A DNA stretch of 64,000 bases, from the NCBI GenBank assembly GCA_035578155.1, contig JAPWDM010000007.1, positions 32,090,413-32,154,412 on the forward strand. The letters are read 5' to 3'. Source of the DNA: Brachynemurus nebulosus. Lineage: Eukaryota > Arthropoda > Insecta > Neuroptera > Myrmeleontidae. This document shows, one piece after another, positions 54,797 to 64,000 of the stretch (within the stretch, counting starts at the first letter, position 1; every line of letters begins with the position of its first letter). Below the pieces are notes generated by a model that was not told the DNA's origin, ran no database searches, and saw nothing but the letters and a program-made list of their open reading frames with translations. A program made the position numbers and the translations under genes.

Positions 54797-57414
54797 TTAC
54801 ACGTTCTTTTTTGACTCTGGCGGGGCGGAGGGGTCGACATGATCATTTTCAGACTGATTATTTGGCTGCTGCTCAGGGGTTTGCTGTTCAGTGGTTGGAT
54901 TTACTCCGATTTCCACTTCTTGCATTGCACGACGAAACTGATCTACTAAGTCTGGATTTGTATTCTGCAATTGTTCCATTAATTGTTGGCCACTGTAATT
55001 GAATAAATAAATAAATAAATAAATTTATTATAAACAGTGCTATTACGAACGTAGCAAATAACTTACGCATTAACAAATGAACTTAAAGTACTTGCACCTT
55101 CTAATATATTCGACTGAATGACACCTTGCATCCTACGTAAAATTTGTATTATTTTTGATAGTACAATTTAATATTGATCCAAAATGAAAGTACTTACATA
55201 TCACGTACTTCTGGATTTTCAAGAATTTGTGTTGCAATATTAACAACATTTCGATTGGCAAAAAATTGGTTAATATTTTCTAAACCGGAAAGATTGAATG
55301 GAATCTCATTCGATAAATTTACACCTGATTGTGATTCAGTACTCGCTGAAGATTGTTTAGGTCCTGTAAAATTTGAAATATGCAACGATATATTTATTAA
55401 TTTAACGATTTCAACAATTGTAACAATTTCAACAAAATGTGCCATAAGAATGTATTTAAAAGAAATATGATTTAAACCTTGACGAAGTATATCTTCTGTT
55501 AACATTAAATTATTACGATAACTTCTGTTATCTGGTTCTAGTTCCAAAGCTCGTTGGTAAGCAATTTTAGCTTCTTCATAACGTCCTAAACTGGAATACG
55601 CAACTCTAAAATACAAATAAAAATTATCTCAATTAACATTATTTGGAATGATATAAAAGCATTTTCAAACATACCCTAATCTGCCATAAGCTTTACTATA
55701 GTTTGGATCTAATGCAATTGCTCGTTTCGAATCTTCAACGGCCAGCTGATGCTGTTCTAATTTACTATAAGCAGCGGCTCGATTACAGAAGTATACGGCA
55801 TTTTTGTCATATAATTCAATAGCTCTAAAATATTTTATATTCATTTTAAAAATATAACCATGTCTAATATTCTTCTAAGATACGTTTCATTCGGTATCTA
55901 GTTTATATAATAATAATAATAATTAAAATAATTAGAAATCGCAGAGCAATTCTGTGATGTGTGACGATATTCCTGTTATTCGATTATTCCTAGAGACTCA
56001 AAATTCCTTTGAAATGTAAAAGCATTACTAGGGCCTTGATGTTATTTCTTTGCATCTCAAAGTAAAGTAGAAAGTAATCTCGTCAGAAAAGCTCCGATAA
56101 TATTGCTCAGAAAATTTCGATCCTTTGAGCATTATCGCTCGATTGTTAAAACACCGTTTTCTTTGAAATGACAAAGATATTAAGCGTCTATGATAAAAAA
56201 CGTTTGCAACCAGCTTACTGCAGTTTAGCACTTGGCGACATCTATTAGTGACGTTTTGAAGCAACATCTTACTGATAATATAGTTTATTGAATCGTTAAA
56301 GAACACAAGCAATTATGACAAAAAGCTCAATCGGTACATTATTTTGAACACTCATGCATTTGATATGTAATTATTAGCACGATACAGCGTTGTATCGCAG
56401 TTACTCAGGTTTAACTTGACGCTGTACAGCGCTCGTGCCCATCAACATGTTGAAAAATAGTTTTATAAAGCCAAGGAGAGAGAGTAATACGAATAGCATG
56501 AAAAGTTTTATAGCATTCGTAATACACCTTTTTCACTTGGCTTTATAAAACTATTTATTAATAAAGAAAAAAAAAACTATATTATCAGTGTTTACTTTTT
56601 TTAAATTTTATTTTAGGACGCTAGACTTTAAATGTCATTTGCGTCCCCTATAAGTTTAACTATTACAATTAAGTTTTTCAACATGCTTTTAGATCTTACT
56701 AGATTATCAGTAAGTTATTGCTTTAAAAAGTCACCAATAAATATGAAATGCTTGCAAGCGCTTGGTATCATGAACGTAGCCATTGATTGTGAATTATTTT
56801 TACAATGTAGGTTATAATAATTATAATGAAATAATGTTAAAAAACTAAACTGCTATAATCTTATGTATATGAAAATATGCTATTACTTTGTGTATTCTTC
56901 TAACGCTTCTTGGTATTTTTCTAATTGCATTAAGGCATTTCCACGATTTTTGTGCTCGTCGGCCAACTTGTTTGTTTCCTACAAATAAAAACTTATAAAG
57001 ACTTTGTAATTATTCATTTCGTTATTTAATTTAAACTAACAAAAGGTCATTAATTGTAAGTAATTAGTTAAATTAACTCTAGAGATGTTCGAGTACACTT
57101 AAAAATATTTTCTTTATGAGACAAAGACATGTAAATTTCAATGTAATTATAGATATGATACGGCATACCGGCACTGACTGATTGCTAGATGAATGGCGTA
57201 AATTTCGAAAAATATCTTCTAAATTATAAACGGGCTCTTTTTCATTTGTGTCATCTGCTGTAGGTTGTCTCTCGTGTAGGCCAAACGCAGATTCTATGCA
57301 CTGAACAGCAACTTCTAAACTTTCAGCACAGTCATCATCCAAACTTCCACTGGTTAATTCTTTGCGTAGAAATTTAACGATACTATTTACTATTAATAAT
57401 TTGTTATCTGCCAT
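54797..57414 (-). CDS. Sgt: Small glutamine-rich TPR-containing co-chaperone (SGTA family)
   Basis: Seven coding exons (gene order): 57414-57169, 56978-56887, 55824-55675, 55605-55478, 55363-55198, 55132-55067, 54992-54797; 1044 nt, 347 codons, all junctions in frame. The cytosolic co-chaperone receives tail-anchored and mislocalised membrane proteins, passes them to the GET/BAG6 pathway and binds Hsp70/Hsp90. Domains: an N-terminal dimerisation domain (about 1-60: [18 protein letters not shown] and a following cysteine-containing helix), an acidic linker, three TPR motifs (about 83-200: [56 protein letters not shown]), then an NPEV segment and a Q/N-rich C-terminus (about 275-347) that binds hydrophobic clients. 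Length fits the family (about 310-350). Intron 2 carries a 100-bp hairpin element. Confidence 0.94.
56456..56555. mobile_element. 100-bp hairpin MITE in an Sgt intron
   Basis: aatagttttataaagccaag and its complement cttggctttataaaactatt bound a 100-bp unit. A second inner pair is tacgaat and attcgta. Non-coding. Confidence 0.7.
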
Positions 57415-57797
57415 TTTATCGACTACTGCAAAATTATTGAAATTATTATTAAATATGAATTGAGAAATCAGAACGAACGTAAATATTGAACCTAGCTAGT
57501 AGCTACCGATCCTACTCATTATTATAAAAAAATCTTAATTTCACGTAACAGGTTAGATTAATTAAAATGTTTTCAATTTTTCTGTACCATTCCAGTCATT
57601 TGATTGACAGATTTGTAAATTACATACTTGCCTTAAAAACATTAAAAATTTCCAATTTCACTACAAAAGTTGCTACGAGAAAACGTGACGAACAAATGAC
57701 ATTTAATTTTTAATAAATTCAATGTACAGAACGTACAGTACGTACATGAGACGTACATTACATTACATATGCTTTTCTTATGGGTGTATTCATATTA

Positions 57798-58619
57798 AGC
57801 CGGTTCTACACGATGCTACGAACACCTTCCAACATTGGACGTTTGATGGTTCGTGACATCGTGTGGCCGTTGTCCGAACCTACGAGCGTCCAATGTCGAG
57901 CGTCGAACGTCCACATTTGGCCATGTTCCGCTCGATGTCGGTATTTTTGCACCGAGTCAAAGGGATACTACCAACGTTTGAAGGACTATGTTCGTTGATT
58001 CGACTCAACGGCTACACGACTCGTTCATATGAAGAGAGATAACATCAGTGTATAACATTAGAGATAACATCAGACAGTAGCATGCTCGTGCACTGAATAA
58101 ACGTTTGTACATAGAACACTAGAAGCCAACTAATATAAAAAAGTGTAATTCGCTTGGAGTCATTTGTATGCCAGTCACAGCTTAAGGCAGGTAGTCAGTC
58201 AGTGTTTGTCGCCGAACACACACTGCATTGTGTTAACAATGTTACCATTGTTACTTAAATTGGACAGCTTGGTCTGTTCCATAATACGTGTGTTGTGGTG
58301 GTATGTGTGAATACGCACACAAAGGCAAACAACAAACTAACACAATTGCAAGCGGTGTGTACCTACAATCCATGGTGGGGGAGATTTTACGTCACAAACT
58401 CATTACAAGTGGAACAGAGACATAGACCACCTAGTTTGTCCCCTTGCGTTTGTACCAAACGTACCAAACTATTTTCATCATATGTATTGGATCATTTGGA
58501 TCAAGCATTCGATTCACCGTGTAGCAGGAGCATTCGCAACACCAACTGTCGAACTTACTTGCATTAAACGTTCGATCGAACGTTGGAGGGAACGTTCGTA
58601 GCATCGTGTAGAACTGGCT
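57798..58619. mobile_element. TTA-flanked MITE hosting a nested family B element
   Basis: Termini agccggttctacacgatgct on the left and agcatcgtgtagaactggct on the right are inverted repeats with one mismatch. TTA flanks both (57795-57797 and 58620-58622). Internal words (cgttggac, gaacgtcc, gttcgatcgaacgttgg) form more small stems. The family B element at 58111-58446 interrupts it. ORFs at 57780 and 58295-58783 are by-products. Confidence 0.8.
58111..58446 (+). mobile_element. MITE family B, copy 3 (336 bp, perfect 9-bp TSD)
   Basis: It starts ATAGAACACTAGAAGCC and ends TTTGTCCCCTTG, with CGTTTGTAC exactly duplicated at 58102-58110 and 58447-58455. It is closest to copy 1. The perfect duplication makes it the youngest of the three. 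Confidence 0.88.
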
Positions 58620-58622
58620 TTA

Positions 58623-60468
58623 TAGCAATACACATAGCGTAACGTAAACGCATAGACACGTACAGTGACAGACAGTGTCCGCCATCGCACAGTATTCTCA
58701 AGGAGAATATTTTGTCTGTGCTGGAACGTGTCTGTTGACTTTGCGTGGCTAATATGAATGCATATTTCGAAACGTACAAACAAAATTCCTAGAATTTATT
58801 TATAAATATTCATTGTATTCGTTTTATGAAGTACAAACAACGAAAAATTAATCGAATTTGTTAAGAAATAAACATTTTCTGTTAATTATATAAGATCTAA
58901 ATAACAATCATTTAATCGAATTTATTAGGTTATGTATATTTTTCCACAATCACACTGATAAGTAATTTGGCGATAATCAAAAAAAGTATGCAGCAAGAAA
59001 GGAAATTTTTTCTCTTTCAATAATAACGCAGTTCGGGAAAATCTTCAGTATAAAAGTCACATAACGTCAGATTTGTTGCAATTTAATTTTTGTAATTCAC
59101 TGATACATACTATACGTGCTATTCGTATAGTATGTATCCCACTGTCTGTGTCTGTCTGCTAATTGTCTGTGTTTATGAATATTTTTGAAAATGTCGTGTC
59201 TGCCACGATACGTGTCTGTAGATATGAATGAACCTTTACATATACATACGTACACCATGTCAGACCATGTATGTATACGATATAGATAGAGTAGAGCAGA
59301 GTATACTCCTTGGGGTAGAGATGTAAAATGACCGGTAATTTTGAAAATTACATTACCACTGCTAATATTACCATCATTTTCGGTAACAATAGGTCCATTC
59401 CATTTACAAATACTGAATTGTATTGAATCGTTCAAATAATATTGGCATTGATTTTAGTGCGCAAGTACAGTTCAAGATTTCAAATAAAATTTAGAATAAC
59501 GAATTATAAGGACTTCCACACAATAATGTGAAATAATGAATAAGAAATAAGGGGTGTCACCATCTAGTGATCTTATAAAAAACATTGTGTAGTTTCCTAA
59601 CTTAACCACACACCATAGTGATTTTTCAATCAACTATTTCAAAAATCACTATCGTGTGTAGTTAAAGTGAATCGATCACTTGAAATTTTCCAAGTTTAGA
59701 ATTTGAAATTTTAGTATATTATAGAGAAAGATATGATGCATTCACTGACACTATTTTGAATAATTTCTGACGTGTAGTTTAGAAGAAATAAATTTTCAAA
59801 GTTAGAATTTTTAACGTACGAGTAAATGCCAAAGAATGATTAGAGGTGAATCAGTGGTATGTATTTAAGTAAGTTGTGTCATTAAAAACCAACTTTAAGA
59901 TTTCAAAAACTGAAAATTATTTTCTTTTATGTTTTTGAATCATTAAAAAACTATTTTGTTTAATATTGCACGTTTAGTTATTGTAATAAATAGAAAAAAA
60001 ACTATAAAAATGTCATTTTATACTAATACACCCATAATATATTTGTGTACGTGTTAGCCATTATGTGTGCGTACACGTCACTACCAGAATCAAATTGATT
60101 ACTTTTAAAATTATTAAAATTAGAAGATTGAACAATAATCAAATATTAATACTGTTACATGTATTATAAAATTTAACTTATTTTTCTGCACATAAATTAT
60201 ATTTATTTATAGAGAAAAAAAACAGACTTAGTAATTCATTTGTCACAAATTTGTCAGTACTGATCGATTCACCTTAAGTCTACTTTTCTACTAGCAATCG
60301 ACGTCAAACCTAAGAAATATTAATAGAAATTTTTTTTAATGTTATCTGAAACGGTAATGGTTTTATGAAATCGAAGTCACTAACATAATTATTTTTAAGC
60401 CATTTTGTACATTTTATGTATTTCGTTCGTTAAATCCAGTAAGGGGATCCGTAAGTCGAAAAATTCAC
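58623..60468. other. AT-rich intergenic region with small hairpins, no gene seen
   Basis: It contains a perfect 15-bp-stem hairpin (59102-59138) and a 70-bp remnant at 59519-59591 that resembles the TA-flanked foldback MITE at 51957 (cacaata, gaataagaaataag, ccatctagtga). The 59097-59435 ORF is not convincing. Confidence 0.55.
59102..59138. repeat. Perfect 15-bp-stem hairpin
   Basis: gatacatactatacg, a 7-base loop, then cgtatagtatgtatc. Confidence 0.75.
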
Positions 60469-61305
60469 CAGGGCTGGGAACTATTTAAAATGATTTCATT
60501 TTAAATATGTATTTAAAATACAAAATGGCATTTTGCATTTTCTATTTTAAATTAGTTCGGTCAAATCATTTCCCATTTTGTAATTGAGATGGAAATTTGA
60601 ATCCATTTTACATTTAAAATGAAAATGCATGTATACTCAAAATTATGTGTATACACTATACAGTATTAATATTATCGAATTTGAATTGAACGACTTGAAG
60701 TTTAACAAATTGTAAGTTAAATGTAAGTTGATTTAATTGATTCAAATTTTTTATAACTCGAGTTGCAATGTCACTTGAGTTAAATTTGTTACTAGAGTTG
60801 CAGTTTCCTTAAGTCAAACTTCTCTGACTTAAGTTGTGTACTACTATCTTTAAAACACGTCGATAAGTAATGTTTTTGTATTTCCAGTAGATAATTTTCT
60901 TAATTTTATTTAGAAGTTGCAGTCGTAGGCCGAATTAAATTTTACAATATTTTTAAGTAACAATATTTGAAGAGTTAAGTTTCGTTTTCGTATCGTGCAA
61001 ACTTTACAAAATTTTCTCAAAAGACTGCCTTTATGTATTTAATTTCAGTATGTTTGATATTTTCTTAACTTTTTTTTTTTTTTTTAATTAATATAAATAA
61101 TGATAAAAAATTTATAGAATAAATTTAAAGTAAAAAAAAAGCATTTTGCATTTTATAATCATTTTTAAAAATAACTATTTTCCATTCTGAATTTTAAATA
61201 TGTTCAGCAAAACCATTTTCCATTTTGTATTTTAAATGCATTTTTGGAAACCATTTTGCATTTTCTATTTTAAATGGTTTCTTTGAACCGTTTTTCCCAG
61301 CCCTG
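60469..61305. mobile_element. hAT-like non-autonomous element, 837 bp, perfect 8-bp TSD
   Basis: CAGGGCTGGGAA on the left and TTCCCAGCCCTG on the right are inverted ends. AAATTCAC is duplicated exactly at 60461-60468 and 61306-61313. Both subterminal zones are dense with cattttgcattttctatttt-like words in both orientations, a repetitive putative transposase-binding zone. No transposase ORF is present. Confidence 0.9.
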
Positions 61306-61313
61306 AAATTCAC

Positions 61314-63201
61314 GCACTTTCGCATACATAATCGTGGGTATTTGAATTAATCCTTTAAATGATTAAGACGAGTTAACTCGTCCTGCAATAAGGCAGCTCA
61401 AAATGCTATGATATGTAAATATTCACTGGTACAGGTGCCGCTATCTGTTATAGATTTTCCGAAATACGGTATAATAATGAATAATGTTAAATTTTATCAA
61501 CATACTTTAGTATAATTTATATTTTGTAAATTCCTAGGGTTCACTATTTGATGTTGGGATCTTCGATTTTTTTTCTTTTCCTTTTTTTGTAACCTTATCT
61601 ATTGTACTTATCACTGGCAGTAAAAAGTCCGGCATTTTGAGACAAAAAAATTTTTCCATATGGTTTGTTTAAAAGAGTTAATTCGAAACAGTGTAAGACA
61701 GATTTTGTTATACCGATGTCGTTACCAATATATAAATTAAAAATGATAAATTTTTGCCGTGTTAGGGTTTATTTCATTTATTTATTTATTTATTTTGCTT
61801 ATATCACATACATAAATTTAATATTACATATTTTGCATATTCTCGTACAGTGGTATGTATAGTGAAATAATTATTAGCATTTTTTATAATATTGACATTA
61901 ACGAGATGAAATTATTTTATACTTAAAACATTTAATAAATACAAAATTTTATTTCTATTTTAATTAAAATACATTCTTAATAAAGTTGTAAAAAATTTGA
62001 TACGTATTGATGTTAATCGCCCAAAATAAAATTTTTTGTTTAGTAAAATAATAGAGAGCTTTATTTTGATGTATTTAACAAAATTAAAAAAAAAAAATTA
62101 AAAAAATAGAATAAAATAATTATATAATAACTTTGTAACTTAAAAATAAAAGAAAAAATATAACTAAAATTTTCATACCTTTACATAATTATATGAATCC
62201 AGCTGATTTATTAGTTGTAACTTAAGCACTCACGTGTGCTCAGCCGGCTCAAACATTCTAATAATCATTATATTCGAACAATAGGTATAGTTTTTAGTTA
62301 TTAAACGAACTGTAACAATGGAATGTATTTAAATTAAGTGTGATAATTTTATTAATTAACGTGTAGTCTCTGATCATTTGGTAAAGACTGAGGCACATAA
62401 TTGTTTATGAAAGTTAACAAAATTTTGTTTGTACAAATGTAGAGTGTTTTCCGTTTCTGTTTTATCGATTGTTTAAGTGTTACTAAAATGTTAAAATAAG
62501 TGAACAAACTCTATACAATTTTATTTCAACATGTTTATTTTATTCACGTTTTATTTACATGTTTTTCGGTTTCATTTTAAATCTATTAATATGTATACCA
62601 GCAATCAATCAAACTACTTTCTTATTTATTCAATTTACTAGTTTTATCAGTGTAAAGAAAAGGAAATAAAACAAACAGTAAAGAACATTTCGAAAGTTTT
62701 TTTTTAAAAAAAAAAAAAAAAAAGATTTTTGACAGTTTAATTCTTGATTTAATTGAGATTCATAATCATTTATCTTATATTACATCAAAGATATCATATG
62801 CCACTTGGATAATTTGAATAAAAATTAAATGTTTCCTATTACTGAATAATTATGCTTAAAATTTTTGCATATTAACGGGTTCGAAAATGAATACTGTGTG
62901 TTATAAAGGAAATACAACTACATCATACATCATATACTAATGATCTCAGATCGATTACTTTGGCTGACTACAGGAATAAATAATAAAATCATTTTAGTAA
63001 CAAAGATTTTTTTTAATTTTTATTATTGTTGTTTTAATGTTTTACTTGAATAGAATTAGAACTGATCAACAAGTAAATCACATATTTGCATCGATACACT
63101 TTCTTTACTGGAACGTACGGTCAATCGATACATCTACAAAATTACATAGAGAACATTTTAACATTATTATTGTTAATGTACATATAGCACTATATAAATA
63201 C
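61314..63201. other. AT-rich region; AP-2 alpha 3' end not found
   Basis: The expected last coding exon of AP-2 alpha should lie here, or the transcript reads through. No matching segment was recognised. The rest is AT-rich with an A-run at 62708-62724. The 61665-61862 and 63037-63225 ORFs have no domain. Confidence 0.5.
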
Positions 63202-63958
63202 CTGTGCCTGTTTATTTGGTTCTAAACGCAGAAGACACCCAACCTGTTGATTGCGCATATGTATTATACCAGCGCATACAAAGTTATCAGGATTTGGATC
63301 AATATTATCCAGTAACTGCATTCCGAAACCTAACATTTTAGTACGAGTTACTGTTAAATCCATTGGCATGGTGGCTTTGAAAATTTTTTGAGAACGTTGA
63401 GGTGTACTAAAATATATTGCATTGAAGTTTTAATAAATTTTTTAATTAAATAAAAAAAAAAAAATTAAATATTACCCGCTCAGATTTTTCCATCGTGCAA
63501 AGAATGATTCAGCATTCATCTCAGTAGGTTCAAAGAACTTGTTTATAGTTAAAGGAAGTTTTAGTGTGATTTTCTGAGGAAAATTGTTATACGTGAAGTT
63601 AATAATTAAACTAGGAGCATCTAAAAAAAGAGAAAAATAGAGTTAAATTTCCATTTTCTTTTTTTGTAGATTTTTAATCATTTTATTACCCGTGTAATCA
63701 TCAATACACTCAGCGTTAAACATTTGTTGTATCTGAGCACCAGCTTCTAGAATAGGTTCGACAGGTTTCATTTGTACAAATAATTTTGCAGCTTGCTCTT
63801 CCGGCCACAAAATTTGGGTAGAGAAATTTGTTAATGGTACAGATGTTTTATTTCCATAAAATAATCCTAATCGTCCTAAATTTTGTCGGAATTCAGATTT
63901 AACACCAATTTGAATCAATTCGTTTTCAAATAGAACGCCATTATTTTTACACACAAAC
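63202..63958 (-). CDS. AP-2alpha: AP-2 complex subunit alpha, C-terminal appendage (partial)
   Basis: Three consecutive exons in gene order: 63958-63690, 63620-63476, 63406-63202, joined in frame (G|GT...G|AT, GG|T). They encode the ear/appendage of the large alpha-adaptin subunit of the clathrin adaptor AP-2, which recruits endocytic accessory proteins at the plasma membrane. Recognisable stretches are the beta-sandwich part around [20 protein letters not shown] and LGLFYGNKT, and the platform part with [39 protein letters not shown] and [10 protein letters not shown]. The upstream part, with the trunk and hinge, lies beyond 64000. The final short exon after ...NKQAQ was not found. The donor at 63201 (gtattt) is plausible; without splicing the frame would stop three codons later. 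Confidence 0.92.
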
Positions 63959-64000
63959 CTAAAAACACAATTTTTATTATTAAATATATATTTTTTTTTT

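Noticed and set aside
58514..58783. 89- and 71-codon minus-strand ORFs with arginine-rich sequence
   Set aside because: They cross the inverted end of the TTA-flanked MITE; composition comes from its CGTTCGATCGAACG-type repeats.

Overview
This is AT-rich eukaryotic nuclear DNA, most likely from an insect. The evidence is four intron-containing minus-strand genes with animal-type proteins, an errantivirus-type (Gypsy/ZAM-like) env retroelement with a tRNA-Ser-type primer site, and a dense population of short inverted-repeat DNA transposons (MITEs). I cannot name the species or order from the sequence. There are no operons, no CRISPR array and no bacterial features.

Layout. (1) 1-22310 is one satellite array with a ~418-bp monomer and higher-order duplications of about 345, 1424, 1670 and 3216 bp. 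It carries four copies of a 289-bp inverted-repeat element at the same monomer phase. One of those copies is split by a 724-bp foldback element with an 11-bp target duplication. The array also holds a compact errantivirus derivative (5342-7477): two LTRs that look identical, a PBS, a PPT and a 5'-truncated env, flanked by the 4-bp duplication TAAG. (2) 22311-34384 has no recognisable conserved gene. It holds two candidate small spliced ORFs, a GC-richer unidentified block and several inverted-repeat elements. (3) 34385-39253 (-) is an AHCYL/IRBIT-type S-adenosylhomocysteine hydrolase-like gene in 10 coding exons, with a 1.43-kb TIR element inside a (TA)n tract in its third intron. (4) 39254-46363 is repeat-rich, with hAT-type MITEs carrying 8-bp duplications and a 1.4-kb palindrome whose arms hold tRNA-like promoter boxes. 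(5) 46364-49987 (-) is Mgat2, 7 coding exons, 457 codons. (6) 51054-53394 is a PIF/Harbinger-like element filled with other nested MITEs. (7) 54797-57414 (-) is Sgt, 7 coding exons, 347 codons. (8) 57798-61305 holds a TTA-flanked MITE with a nested 9-bp-TSD MITE, and an 837-bp hAT-like element. (9) 63202-63958 (-) is three exons of the AP-2 alpha appendage; the gene runs off the right edge.

The four conserved genes work in unrelated housekeeping processes: IP3-receptor and ion-transport regulation, Golgi N-glycan branching, tail-anchored protein chaperoning and clathrin endocytosis. They share only strand and neighbourhood. Exon chains were assembled by hand from GT-AG sites, and in all three complete genes every junction preserves frame. 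The most unusual content is the satellite array with its co-amplified MITE and young env-only retroelement, and the repeated insertion of one MITE inside another.
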